Shown: positions 1 to 8,567, counted from the first letter of the stretch. The stretch: DNA of 64,000 nucleotides from Methylocystis sp. Sn-Cys (GCF_016745395.1 NZ_JAERVJ010000010.1:1-64000); one strand, 5' to 3'. Translations and numbers: made by a program. The notes: generated by a model from the sequence alone, not told the origin.

Positions 1-225
1 CCCATCAGGATAGCATTCAACTGTCTATCGAATAGTCCAAACAACCCCAGTGGATAGGGAAAGCACTACCCTACTGTCCGGATTCGGGCGCATGGCGGAT
101 TTTTCTGAGACGGTGCAATATCCACATAAAACCAGAGCATTATGAGACATCATCGTCGCTTTTCGGGCGTCTTTCGGGGTCAGGATGCTGCGATGCGGCA
201 ATACCGACCATCGAGGGTAGGCCGT
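1..225. other. Intergenic stretch, no gene recognised
   Basis: The window opens with about 225 bases downstream of folK. Short reading frames here have no recognisable protein character and continue into antisense frames of folK. No convincing RNA gene, terminator or promoter is seen. Confidence 0.5.
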
Positions 226-705
226 TCAGCCTTCGCTCCAGGGCCTGACTCCGTCGCAATTGACCCTTTGCAACGCTTCCGCGATCGGCGCTCCATCGAG
301 CACGAGATCGGGCGCGATCTCGACAAGGGGCGTCAAAACGAAGCCGCGGCCGAATAACTCCTTGTGCGGCAACGTCAGTTCTGGATCGTCGAGCGTGTGG
401 TCGCCCAAAAACAGGATGTCGACGTCGATCAGCCGCGGCCCCCAACGTCGGCTCGGCTCGCGCCCCATGTCGGCCTCGATCGTCTTCACGGCGGCGAGAA
501 GCTCGTAAGGCGACAAATCTGTCTCGCCAATCGCGCAGGCGTTGGCGAAATCCCCCTGGTCGGTGACGCCCCATGGCGGCGTGCGGTAGATCCGCGATGC
601 CGCCGTCAATCGCGCAATCCCGCGCGTTTCCAGAAGATCCAACGCTTTGCGAATATTGGCCGGCTTGTCGCCGATATTGCTGCCGAGCCCAAACCCCACC
701 CTCAT
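226..705 (-). CDS. folK: 2-amino-4-hydroxy-6-hydroxymethyldihydropteridine pyrophosphokinase
   Basis: HPPK transfers pyrophosphate from ATP to 6-hydroxymethyl-dihydropterin, the step before dihydropteroate synthase, in the cytoplasm. The 159-residue length is normal for the family. Visible motifs are the N-terminal GLGSNIGD (residues 6-13), the TPPWG loop (42-46) and RRWGPRLIDVDIL (86-98), whose D94 and D96 are the usual Mg-binding aspartates. It is last in a folP-folK unit, starting 3 nt after the folP stop, and so is probably cotranscribed and translationally coupled. In a tetrahydromethanopterin-using organism the folate branch is still needed beside the methanopterin branch. Confidence 0.95.
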   Translation of the reverse strand: MRVGFGLGSNIGDKPANIRKALDLLETRGIARLTAASRIYRTPPWGVTDQGDFANACAIGETDLSPYELLAAVKTIEADMGREPSRRWGPRLIDVDILFLGDHTLDDPELTLPHKELFGRGFVLTPLVEIAPDLVLDGAPIAEALQRVNCDGVRPWSEG

Positions 706-708
706 GCG

Positions 709-1569
709 TCACCCCTTCGCCGCAGCGCCGCGCAATGTCGAAAAAACCTCGAAGGCCGCGCGGTGCTCGGCGACGTCGTGGACTCTGAAAATCTGCGCGC
801 CGCCGACCGCCGCCATCAGATTGGCGGCAATCGTGCCGACGAGGCGCCCCTCGACCCCGCCGTCCGGCAAGTCCTTGAAGATCGATTTGCGCGAGACGCC
901 GATCAGCAAGGGAAATCCGAGCGCCAGAAGCTCGGGCACAGCCCGCAGGGCTTCAAAGTTCTGCTGCCGGCTCTTGCCGAAGCCGATGCCGGGATCGAGC
1001 GCAATATGCCGCTCGGAGACGCCCGCGCGCCGCGCGATCTCGAGCGAACGCTCGAAGAAGCGCAGCATATCCGAAACGATGTCGATCTCGGGCTCGGTCG
1101 CGTCGCGGTTGTGCATGACCACCGCCCCAGCCCCAGCCTCGGCGATCGCCGGCGCCATGTCGGGATCGCGCTGCAATCCCCAAATGTCATTGACGATGGC
1201 GACGCCGACCGACAGCGCCCGGCGGGCGGTCGCGGCCTTATAGGTGTCGATCGAGACCGGCGCCCCCGCTTCCCGCACCAAGGCGGCGAGCAGCGGCTCC
1301 AGCCGGGCCCATTCATCTTCGGCGGCCACAGGCGTGTGGCCCGGACGCGTCGATTCGGCGCCGACGTCGACGATGTCCGCGCCCTCGGCCGCGAGCCTTC
1401 TCGCCTGGGCGAGGGCTGCGTCCCGCGAGGCGAATAGCCCGCCGTCGGAAAAGGAATCGGGCGTCACATTGACGATCCCCATGATGACCGGGCGCCGGCC
1501 AATGGGCGCGAAAAAGCGGTCCCGGGCGGCGGCGATCGCCTCCCGGTCGAAAGAAAGGGCCTCAGTCAT
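709..1569 (-). CDS. folP: Dihydropteroate synthase
   Basis: Condenses hydroxymethyl-dihydropterin pyrophosphate with p-aminobenzoate (TIM barrel, cytoplasm). The 286-residue protein has the full DHPS set: NVTPDSFSDGG (34-44), DVGAESTRPG (68-77), IDTYK (107-111), LDPGIGFGK (191-199), GVSRKS (224-229) and RVHDV (262-266). I chose the ATG at 1569 because the protein then begins just before the barrel. An upstream extension would run into the pterin dehydratase gene in another frame. The start overlaps that gene's end by 8 nt, which fits an operon of pterin dehydratase, folP and folK. No key residue is missing. Confidence 0.95.
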   Translation of the reverse strand: MTEALSFDREAIAAARDRFFAPIGRRPVIMGIVNVTPDSFSDGGLFASRDAALAQARRLAAEGADIVDVGAESTRPGHTPVAAEDEWARLEPLLAALVREAGAPVSIDTYKAATARRALSVGVAIVNDIWGLQRDPDMAPAIAEAGAGAVVMHNRDATEPEIDIVSDMLRFFERSLEIARRAGVSERHIALDPGIGFGKSRQQNFEALRAVPELLALGFPLLIGVSRKSIFKDLPDGGVEGRLVGTIAANLMAAVGGAQIFRVHDVAEHRAAFEVFSTLRGAAAKG

Positions 1570-1936
1570 ATTTGATATAGGCGAAGCGCTGGTCCGTCTC
1601 GGGCGTCCCTTCGAGGGGCCCGCCCTCCTGACCGGGGCGCCAGCCGACGACCTCCTCGATCTTTTTTGCCAGCGCAAAATCCTTGTCGGTCACGCCCTTC
1701 GCTGTATGGGTCATGAGCTTGACCTCGACCCAGGCGTAGGAGGCGGCGATGTCGGGGTGGTGCCAGGCGGCCTCGGCGAGATGGCCGATCGTATTGATCA
1801 CCATCAGCGTGCCCTTCCAGCTATGAGTCTTGTATTTGCGGCGAATCCAGCCGTTTTCGTAGCGCCAGTGCGGCAGTTCCTTGCCAAGACGCTCGACGAT
1901 CTCGTTCTCGGGCAGCGCCCGTTCTTCCTCGCTCAT
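1562..1936 (-). CDS. Pterin-4a-carbinolamine dehydratase family protein
   Basis: 124 residues with the PCD/DCoH signature: E55-x3-H59-H60-P61, then Y67, V70 and T76-H77-x3-G81. The two histidines are the catalytic pair of the family. Classical PCDs recycle oxidised pterin cofactor of aromatic hydroxylases. In methylotrophs PCD-like genes lie with tetrahydromethanopterin genes, and the position here next to folP/folK and opposite mptG suggests a pterin-biosynthesis role (inference). The ATG at 1936 is preceded by GGGGAGG at good spacing. A longer upstream frame exists but lacks family character and runs into mptG. Confidence 0.85.
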   Translation of the reverse strand: MSEEERALPENEIVERLGKELPHWRYENGWIRRKYKTHSWKGTLMVINTIGHLAEAAWHHPDIAASYAWVEVKLMTHTAKGVTDKDFALAKKIEEVVGWRPGQEGGPLEGTPETDQRFAYIKYD

Positions 1937-2046
1937 GCCGCCTCCCCTTGCCGCCGATCGCTTTTGCGGCGGCGCAACTTCTTTCGCCTGAGCCAGATAT
2001 AGCCTAAACGAGCGTGAAGTCTTGCTCGATCGACACAAGGAACGAC

Positions 2047-3021
2047 ATGGCGGCCACAGTGAGCGTCGCGGCCACCGCCCGGCTACATCTCGGTTTTCTC
2101 GACATGAACGGCGGGCTCGGGCGCAAATTCGGGGGGCTCGGCCTCTCCCTCGACGCGCCCGCCACGCGGCTGACCCTCGCCCGCGCCGAAGAGAATAGCG
2201 TCGAAGGGCCGGAGAGCGCGCGCGGCGCGCAGTTGCTGGCGCGGGCGCAGGCGGCGCTTGCGCCGGGCGCCGCCCATGCGCTGACGATCCACGAGGCCAT
2301 TCCCGCCCATTCCGGCTTCGGCTCGGGCACCCAGCTCGCGCTGGCGATCGCGGCCGCCTTGCGCCGTCTGGAGGATTTGCCGCATGATTCGGCGGCCGAC
2401 GCCGCGCTCATGTCGCGCGGCGCGCGCTCGGGGCTGGGCGCGGGCCTTTTCGTCACCGGCGGCGTCGTGGTCGACGGCGGGCGTGGGCCGGGGACGCTGA
2501 CGCCGCCGGTCATCGCCAGGAGCGCGTTTCCCGAAGCGTGGCGCGTGCTGCTCATTTGCGACCCGACTTGCGTGGGCCTGCATGGCGCGGACGAACGCGA
2601 GGCCTTTGTGGCGCTGCCGCCATCCAGCGCGGCGGAAAGCGGCGAGCTGTGCCGCCTCGTGCTGATGCAGGCGCTGCCGGCGCTCGCCGAGCGGGACTTG
2701 GCGGCCTTCGGGGCCGCTGTGGCGCGGATACAGGAGATCGTCGGCGATTACTTCGCCCCCAAACAGGGCGGCCGGCGCTTCACCAGCGCCAAGGTCGAAG
2801 CGGCGGTCGGGCGGTTGTCGCGTGAAGGCGCGACCGGCGGCGGCCAGACCTCATGGGGCCCGACGGGCTTCGCCTTCGTCGAGAGCGAGGCGGCGGCGCG
2901 GGAGATGGTCGCGCGGATCGAGGCGGAAGCGCGCGCCGAAGGGCTCGCGATCTCGATCCATAAGGGGCTCAACAGCGGGGCGAGGATCGACGCGGTTTAT
3001 GCGCAGGTGGCGTCGCGATAG
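2047..3021 (+). CDS. mptG: Beta-ribofuranosylaminobenzene 5'-phosphate synthase
   Basis: Catalyses the first committed step of tetrahydromethanopterin synthesis, joining p-hydroxybenzoate or p-aminobenzoate to PRPP with loss of carboxylate. The 324-residue GHMP-kinase-fold protein shows PAHSGFGSGTQ (86-96), the glycine-rich ATP-like loop, and a further glycine-rich stretch (RSGLGAGLF) about 40 residues later, as in bacterial RFAP synthases. The ATG at 2047 follows AAGGA at correct spacing. It is transcribed away from the pterin dehydratase across a roughly 110-bp divergent promoter region. The gene marks C1 metabolism through H4MPT, as in methylotrophic alphaproteobacteria. Confidence 0.9.
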   Translation: MAATVSVAATARLHLGFLDMNGGLGRKFGGLGLSLDAPATRLTLARAEENSVEGPESARGAQLLARAQAALAPGAAHALTIHEAIPAHSGFGSGTQLALAIAAALRRLEDLPHDSAADAALMSRGARSGLGAGLFVTGGVVVDGGRGPGTLTPPVIARSAFPEAWRVLLICDPTCVGLHGADEREAFVALPPSSAAESGELCRLVLMQALPALAERDLAAFGAAVARIQEIVGDYFAPKQGGRRFTSAKVEAAVGRLSREGATGGGQTSWGPTGFAFVESEAAAREMVARIEAEARAEGLAISIHKGLNSGARIDAVYAQVASR

Positions 3022-3089
3022 CAGCATAATCCAACGAAACCCTTGCCCGGATCGTTGACGCGCCGCGATCGAGGGAATTAATTGGATTC

Positions 3090-3491
3090 ATGGCTCTGCT
3101 CTCGCCACCGCGGCATCTTTCTCTCAGTGCAATTTGCGCCGTCGTGATCGCATGCCTGCTCGCGATCCAGAATCTGAGCTATGCGGCGCCCGCCGATTTC
3201 GGCGGGGACGCGATAAGCCATTTCGACAGGTGCTCGCAGACCCCGCTAGGCGACGACGGCCAGGCGCCATCGCGCCACCACCAGACGCATTGTTGGGCGC
3301 AATGTTGCCAGGGCGGCGGGCGCAATGGCGTTCTCGCCTTTATCGCCCGTTTGAGCGTCGCGGCGATTCTTGTCGCAGCTCCGGTCGAAAGCGCGCGCAG
3401 CGAAACGCCGCCCTTTCGCAACGATCCGCCGCGTCGACAAAGCGGCTGGGCGAGTTCCTGGTCGTCCCGCGCGCCCCCGGATTTTCTCTAA
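3090..3491 (+). CDS. DUF2946-like small Cys/His-rich exported protein
   Basis: 133 residues. The N-terminal hydrophobic segment (about 11-30) looks like a signal sequence or anchor. It is followed by a metal-binding-looking segment, C48 then RHHQTHCWAQCC at 62-73, a second hydrophobic stretch (80-97) and an arginine/proline-rich tail ending in RAPPDFL. This layout resembles DUF2946 proteins, which are frequent neighbours of TonB-dependent copper receptors, but I cannot run a profile, so the family call is tentative. It heads the sigma/anti-sigma/receptor cluster. TTGACG at 3055 with a poor -10-like TTAATT at 3078 may be its promoter. Binding of Cu or another soft metal is inference from composition and context. 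Confidence 0.55.
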   Translation: MALLSPPRHLSLSAICAVVIACLLAIQNLSYAAPADFGGDAISHFDRCSQTPLGDDGQAPSRHHQTHCWAQCCQGGGRNGVLAFIARLSVAAILVAAPVESARSETPPFRNDPPRRQSGWASSWSSRAPPDFL

Positions 3492-3624
3492 CAGGCGCAT
3501 ATCGTTTTCATCATCCGCGCGGACCTCGCCGGACCTTTCATTATTCTGCTCGATGGCTTCGAACGTCGCCGTTTGCGAGGGCATAGCGACCCAGTCATCG
3601 GTCTCTGAACCGTGGACATATCCA

Positions 3625-4119
3625 ATGTCCTTTTCTGATTCCCTTCGCGAACAGATCGCGCGCCAATCTCGGGACGTACTTCGATTCCTCACGCGCAGGG
3701 TGGGAGCGGAGGACGCCGCCGATCTCGCGCAGGAGGCGGTGCTCCGCGTTTTGCGCCATGCCGAAAGCGGAGCGGTCGCAAATCCGGCTTCGCTGCTGCA
3801 CATCACGGCCGCCAATTTGGCGAAAGACCTCGCCCGGCGACGACGAACCGAAAGCAAATATGTCGTGGCTGGCCTGACCGTCGATGATCTCGTGGGGCCG
3901 ACCGCCTCCCCGATCGCCCGACTCGAAGCCGAACAATCGACCTCGCGATTTTTCGAGGCTTTAGACGCCTTGCCGCCGCGGCGCCGCGAGGTTTTCATCA
4001 TGCGCAGGTTCGAGAATTTGCATCAGGAGGAAATTGCGCGGCGGCTTGGCATATCGCGCAATATGGTCGAGAAGCACTTGCGCGCGGCCTTCAAGGAGTT
4101 GAAGGAGGCGTTGAAATAG
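3625..4119 (+). CDS. FecI-type ECF sigma factor
   Basis: A 164-residue ECF sigma factor. The sigma-2 part includes DLAQEAVLRVLR (33-44). The sigma-4 helix-turn-helix lies at about 136-156 (EIARRLGISRNMVEKHLRAA). It is expected to direct RNA polymerase to the receptor gene downstream when released by the FecR-like partner, which starts 18 nt after its stop. I chose the ATG at 3625 because the protein then begins at the usual FecI length. Longer in-frame starts (for example 3553) add a tail without family character. The order sigma, FecR, TonB receptor with STN domain is the classical cell-surface signalling arrangement. The inducing ligand is probably copper, from the receptor's residues. Confidence 0.88.
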   Translation: MSFSDSLREQIARQSRDVLRFLTRRVGAEDAADLAQEAVLRVLRHAESGAVANPASLLHITAANLAKDLARRRRTESKYVVAGLTVDDLVGPTASPIARLEAEQSTSRFFEALDALPPRRREVFIMRRFENLHQEEIARRLGISRNMVEKHLRAAFKELKEALK

Positions 4120-4137
4120 AAATGCTAGAAACAGTTT

Positions 4138-5094
4138 ATGGCTGAGCGCAAGTCCGACGATCCCCAGGCCTCGGAACGCCTCGACGCGGCGATCGGCTGG
4201 TGGGTTCGCGTCGACGGGGGAGATTTGTCTGCCTCCGAGCTTACGGCATTCCGCGCATGGCTCGCCAGCGATCCGAGGAACGAAGCCGCCTTCGAGGAGG
4301 CCTGCGATTTCTGGGGCTCATGGCAGGCGTTGCCCCGGCACGCGGTAAGAAACTACCTTTCAACTCAGCCACCGCGCCGCCGGCGCAAGCGGCTTTGGCT
4401 GGCCGGCGCGATCGCGACGGCGGCGATCAGCCTCTTTTTCTCGTTCGACGAGCTTTGGATCTGGCGTCAGGCGGATTTCCGCACGGGCGTCGGAGAGCTA
4501 CGGGCCATCACTCTGCCGGACGGATCGCGCGCGCATTTGAACGCCGCCTCGGCCTTGGCGTTGAATTATGCCGGCGACCAGCGACGCGTGATATTGATGC
4601 GGGGCGAAGCCTGGTTTGAAGTCGAGAAAGACCCAAGCCGCCCCTTTACCGTCGAGGCCGCCGGCGGGGCGATCACGGCGCGGGGGACAGCCTTCGACGT
4701 CGCGATCAATAAGACGCGCATAGAAGTCACGGCCACGGAAAATAGCGTCGAGGTGACGGCAGAAGGCGCCTCGGTCCTCGTCAACCCTGGCCGACAGACC
4801 GCTTATGGCCCGAGCCTTCCGGCCATTCCGCCTTATGAGGTGGATTCGGAGAGCGTCACATCCTGGCGGCGTGGCAAGCTCATTTTCAAGGACAAGCCGC
4901 TGGGCGAGGTTATCGCCGCGCTGAGCCGCTTCCATCACGGCCTTATCGTCGTCGCCAATTCGGAAATCAGAGATCGACGCGTGACGGGCGTGTTCCGCTC
5001 AAATCAACCGCTCGACGCCGTGCGCGCCATCGAAACCTATCTCGGCATCAAATCCATCCATGTTTCGGATTATTTGATCCTTCTGCATTCGTGA
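4138..5094 (+). CDS. FecR-type anti-sigma/sigma regulator
   Basis: 318 residues with standard FecR layout. There is an N-terminal cytoplasmic helical domain (about 11-60, with WWVRVDGGDLSASELTAFRAW at its core), one membrane segment (86-103), a periplasmic FecR domain beginning near 114 (LPDGSRAHLNAASAL) and a C-terminal domain near 260-318 resembling the STN-like FecR tail. In the paradigm, the periplasmic part senses the STN domain of the ligand-loaded outer-membrane receptor and the N-terminus controls the sigma factor. It lies between its sigma factor (18-nt gap) and the receptor (109-nt gap). The start has only a weak ribosome-binding site, so coupling to the sigma gene is likely. Confidence 0.9.
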   Translation: MAERKSDDPQASERLDAAIGWWVRVDGGDLSASELTAFRAWLASDPRNEAAFEEACDFWGSWQALPRHAVRNYLSTQPPRRRRKRLWLAGAIATAAISLFFSFDELWIWRQADFRTGVGELRAITLPDGSRAHLNAASALALNYAGDQRRVILMRGEAWFEVEKDPSRPFTVEAAGGAITARGTAFDVAINKTRIEVTATENSVEVTAEGASVLVNPGRQTAYGPSLPAIPPYEVDSESVTSWRRGKLIFKDKPLGEVIAALSRFHHGLIVVANSEIRDRRVTGVFRSNQPLDAVRAIETYLGIKSIHVSDYLILLHS

Positions 5095-5203
5095 TAAAAA
5101 TATCACACCGAGCTTATTCTCTGCTTCTCGCTATCCTGTTTTTCGAACCTCCGCGTCTTGGGGACGGGCGAAACGCCCACACCGCTGAAACGAGGAGGCC
5201 AAA

Positions 5204-7903
5204 ATGGCGGGAAGAAAAAAATTCAGCATCTGGAGAGGAAACCCGACAAGGGCCGCGACGGCGATCGGCCTGTTCATCACCGCCTCTTCCGCCTTCGGCA
5301 TCGACAGTACGCCGGCGCGCGCGCATGTCTCGCCGCAAGCCTATGAAATTCCTGCCGGCTCCGTCGCCGATGCGCTCAATGTGCTGGCGGACGAGAGCGG
5401 CGCGCAGCTCCTTTATGACGCCGCCCTCACGCGTCACTTGAAGACCGCCGGCGTCTCCGGCCAGCACACGCTCGACGGCGCCTTGCGCAAGCTGCTGATC
5501 GGCACAGGGCTGACGTTCGAAATCGATCAGGGCGGCCGATCGGTTTCCATCGTGCTCGCCGAAGCAGACACAGGAAGGCGCAGCGACGCGAGCGGCGTGC
5601 ACGCACACCCGCTGCCGCCGATCGAGATCGGCGCCGCGCGCCGCGCGCGCACCACAGCCGCCCGTCCGACGACGGCGGTTGCGACGCCTCACCCGCCCGC
5701 GCCTGCAGGGCGCAACATCAGCCAGCCTGCCGGCGTCTCGACGGTCATCGACGATGTCGTAGCACAAAGCGCGACGACGAATGATACCGCGAGTCTTCTT
5801 CGTGATGTGCCGGGCGCTTTTGTCTACAACGCGGGCGGCGTCTCCAGCCTGCCGGTCCTCGACGGGCTCGCCGACGACCGCTTGCATGTCACCGTCGCCG
5901 GCATGCCCATTCTGGCGGCTTGCGCCAATCACATGAACCCGCCGCTTTCCTACATCGACCCGTCCAATGTCGGGAAAATCCAGGTCTATCCCGGCGTCGT
6001 CCCCGTCAGCGTCGGCGGTGACAGCATCGGCGGAACCATCCGCGTCGATCCACGGGCGCCGATATACGCGGCCCCCGGCCAGCAGGTGCTCGTCACGGGC
6101 GAGGCCGGCGCTTTCTATCGCAGCAACGGGAACGCCCTCGGCGGTCATCTCTCCGCGACTGTGGCGACCGATAATTTCAGCGTGACCTACAACGGCTCCT
6201 ACGCACAATCGCAGAATTATAAGGCCGCCGCGGATTTCCATCCCGCATGGTCGGCTTTTCTCACGCCTCCCTCGACCTTCCCGATCACCCGGCTCGGCGC
6301 CTACACGCCCTGGCTGACCGGCAATGAGGTTGGCGGAAGCGCTTACCAAACCCAGAATCACGACATCGGCTTTGCATGGCGGCACGAAAACCATCAGCTA
6401 CGACTCAATCTCGGTTTCCAGCATATTCCATATCAATGGTACCCCAACCAGCGCATGGATATGACGGAAAACCGCAGCATCCAGGGCAATCTTCGCTACG
6501 ACGGCCAATATGAGTGGGGCCTACTCGACGCGCAGGTTTATCATCAGACCGTCCGCCACATCATGGACTTCGGCGAGGATAAGCAGTTCTTCTACGGCAC
6601 CGTGAACACCATCGTCGCGCCAGGCATGCCGATGGACACCAAGGCGCAAAACACCGGCGCGAAAATCAACGCCAGCATCAATGTGACGGAGCGGGATATT
6701 TTGCGCGTTGGCGCAGAATATCAGCAGTACCGCTACAATGAATGGTGGCCGCCGTCCCCCGCCGTTCTCCCCCGGGGATTCACAATGGGCGGCATGGCCC
6801 CTGATACTTTCATAAACATCAATAACGGGCAGAGAGACCGTTTTGACGTGTATGCAGAGCTAGAGTCGCATTGGAATCGGGAGTGGACGACCCAATTCGG
6901 CTTTCGCAGCGACACCGTCCTGATGAACGCAGGGCCGGTGCACGGCTACAATACCGCCTACGACTCCAAGCCGATATTCCCCGCCACCCGTTTCAATCTT
7001 GCCGACCGCTCGCGCACCGATCAGAACTGGAACGCAACGGCGCAGGCCACCTACACGCCGAGCGCAACGCAGAGCTATTCGCTCGGTTACTCATTGAAGA
7101 GCCGCTCGCCCAATCTCTTCGAACGCTACACTTGGTCCAACGGCCTGATGGCGATGGAAATGATCGGGTGGTTCGGCGACGGAAACTTCTATATCGGCAA
7201 TCTGAACCTGAAGCCGGAAGTCGCCAACACGATCAGCGCGACGGCGGACTGGCATGACGCCAATGGGAGCATGAACCTGACGTTCACGCCCTATTTCACC
7301 TACATCTCGAATTACATCGACGTTCAAAGGTGCCCGTTCTCAGTGTGCGGAACGTCGCCAATGAACAATCCGTACAACACCTATGGGTTTACGTCGCTGC
7401 AATTCGTGAATCAAAACGCCCGCATCTTCGGCGCTGATCTTTCCGGCCGCGCGGTGTTGGCGAAAGACACGCCCCTCGGCGACTTCACGGCGAAAGGCAT
7501 CCTTGCTTACGTCAATGGCCAGAACATAACGACCGGCGGCAATCTCTATCAAATGATGCCAGTCAATGCGAAACTGTCACTCGAACAAAAAATGGGCGGC
7601 TGGACGAATGCGATCGAGGGGCAGTTCGTCGGCGCTAAGAAAAACATCGAGCAGGTCCGGAACGAATTGAAGACCGGGGCCTATGCCTTGTTCAATCTGC
7701 GCTCGAGCTATGAATGGGGCAAGCTCCGCGTCGATGTCGGCATCGATAACCTCTTCAACACGTTCTATTATTTGCCGCTCGGCGGCGCCTATATCGGCGC
7801 CGGCGCGACAATGTCGGGGCCTTTGCCGATCGCGCCGCCCTGGGGCATCGCCGTCCCGGGGATGGGGCGGTCGTTTTATGTGGCGACGAATTTGAAGTTC
7901 TGA
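5204..7903 (+). CDS. TonB-dependent outer-membrane receptor, OprC-like copper receptor with STN domain
   Basis: 899 residues: export signal (1 to about 40), STN signalling domain (about 47-107), low-complexity linker, plug domain (from about 175), and a 22-strand-type barrel ending in a C-terminal Phe. The plug carries C240-A-N-H-M244 and the barrel carries H452-I-M454. This is the CxxxM...HxM pattern known to bind copper in Pseudomonas OprC (C143, M147, H323, M325). I therefore infer a copper importer that also signals through the adjacent FecR/FecI pair. The ATG at 5204 follows a strong GAGGAGG. In a methanotroph, copper uptake would feed particulate methane monooxygenase. No methanobactin precursor or synthesis gene lies nearby. 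Confidence 0.88.
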   Translation: MAGRKKFSIWRGNPTRAATAIGLFITASSAFGIDSTPARAHVSPQAYEIPAGSVADALNVLADESGAQLLYDAALTRHLKTAGVSGQHTLDGALRKLLIGTGLTFEIDQGGRSVSIVLAEADTGRRSDASGVHAHPLPPIEIGAARRARTTAARPTTAVATPHPPAPAGRNISQPAGVSTVIDDVVAQSATTNDTASLLRDVPGAFVYNAGGVSSLPVLDGLADDRLHVTVAGMPILAACANHMNPPLSYIDPSNVGKIQVYPGVVPVSVGGDSIGGTIRVDPRAPIYAAPGQQVLVTGEAGAFYRSNGNALGGHLSATVATDNFSVTYNGSYAQSQNYKAAADFHPAWSAFLTPPSTFPITRLGAYTPWLTGNEVGGSAYQTQNHDIGFAWRHENHQLRLNLGFQHIPYQWYPNQRMDMTENRSIQGNLRYDGQYEWGLLDAQVYHQTVRHIMDFGEDKQFFYGTVNTIVAPGMPMDTKAQNTGAKINASINVTERDILRVGAEYQQYRYNEWWPPSPAVLPRGFTMGGMAPDTFININNGQRDRFDVYAELESHWNREWTTQFGFRSDTVLMNAGPVHGYNTAYDSKPIFPATRFNLADRSRTDQNWNATAQATYTPSATQSYSLGYSLKSRSPNLFERYTWSNGLMAMEMIGWFGDGNFYIGNLNLKPEVANTISATADWHDANGSMNLTFTPYFTYISNYIDVQRCPFSVCGTSPMNNPYNTYGFTSLQFVNQNARIFGADLSGRAVLAKDTPLGDFTAKGILAYVNGQNITTGGNLYQMMPVNAKLSLEQKMGGWTNAIEGQFVGAKKNIEQVRNELKTGAYALFNLRSSYEWGKLRVDVGIDNLFNTFYYLPLGGAYIGAGATMSGPLPIAPPWGIAVPGMGRSFYVATNLKF

Positions 7904-7928
7904 GTTCGCTGTGAATGTCGCATGAGAA

Positions 7929-7956
7929 AGAGCCCGGCGCCCAAGCGCCGGGCTCT
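7929..7956. terminator. Stem-loop terminator between convergent genes
   Basis: A perfect 12-bp GC-rich stem (7929-7940 with 7945-7956) closes a CCAA loop. It lies 26 nt after the receptor stop and 22 nt before the end of the convergent cytochrome gene. The T-rich tail is short on the + strand. It could serve both directions. Confidence 0.7.
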
Positions 7957-7977
7957 CTTCATTTCCTCGGGTGACCA

Positions 7978-8475
7978 CTAAGGAAGTGGCGTCGGTCGCG
8001 TGAAGACCCAGTCCTGATCTTTCACGGTTGAGTGGCAGGCCACGCATTCTTGGGCGAAACCGGCCTTGTCATAAGGCTTTTGCTGCAAACCAACCCATTC
8101 GCCCCAGCCCCAGCCGGCGGTGGCTGCGTATCTGGAGTCGTCCTTGATCATAAAGGCGGCGCTGCTGAAGGCGTCGGGGACTGTCGCCGCGGGAAATTGC
8201 CCGCTTTGCTTCTGTTTCCAGACGAGCTTGGCGAGAATGGCGCCGTTTGGCCAGGGGTTTATCTTTCCGGCGCGCGCCGCTTCGACAGCGATGTCATTGC
8301 CCAAAATGGCGCGCAGGCTTTGGTCATCCGAGCGCTGGGAAACGCCAATCATCCGGAAATTTTTATAAGCTGGGGGCAGCGCGATGCGCCCGCCGCCTGG
8401 CGCATTCGTCTCCTCGCCGTGCGATGAGGAAGCGAGCGCAAAAACCGGGACAAGCGGCAAAAGCCATTTTCTCAT
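7978..8475 (-). CDS. Cytochrome P460 family protein
   Basis: A 165-residue periplasmic mono-heme c-type cytochrome. It has a signal peptide (about 1-20), the P460-family core with NPWPNGAILAKLVWK (73-87), and a C-terminal heme-binding C144-V-A-C147-H148. P460 proteins oxidise hydroxylamine (to nitrite or N2O) using a heme cross-linked to a lysine. Related cytochrome c'-beta proteins lack the crosslink and bind NO. Which subgroup this is cannot be fixed by eye, although several lysines are available. In methanotrophs the role would be detoxifying hydroxylamine or NO made when methane monooxygenase oxidises ammonia. It is divergent from a MerR regulator across a 159-bp region holding a hairpin and a dyad. 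Confidence 0.85.
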   Translation of the reverse strand: MRKWLLPLVPVFALASSSHGEETNAPGGGRIALPPAYKNFRMIGVSQRSDDQSLRAILGNDIAVEAARAGKINPWPNGAILAKLVWKQKQSGQFPAATVPDAFSSAAFMIKDDSRYAATAGWGWGEWVGLQQKPYDKAGFAQECVACHSTVKDQDWVFTRPTPLP

Positions 8476-8513
8476 AGGGTTGGCTCCTCGATCGGAATCC
8501 GGGCAGAAAATAT

Positions 8514-8541
8514 GAAGCGAGGCCCTTTCGGCCTCGGCTTC
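8514..8541. promoter_or_regulatory. Hairpin in the P460-merR divergent region
   Basis: An 11-bp stem (8514-8524 with 8530-8541, one bulged G) closes a 5-nt loop, 39-66 nt upstream of the P460 start. It could be a leader hairpin or part of an operator. It has no T-run on the minus strand, so it is not a clear terminator. Confidence 0.4.
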
Positions 8542-8567
8542 GTGATTATCTATCTCAACGACACAAT

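Noticed and set aside
3090-7903. Methanobactin gene cluster
   Set aside because: Sigma/FecR/TonB order resembles mbnIRT, but no short precursor peptide, MbnB/MbnC, aminotransferase or exporter was found nearby, and the receptor has OprC-type ligands instead.
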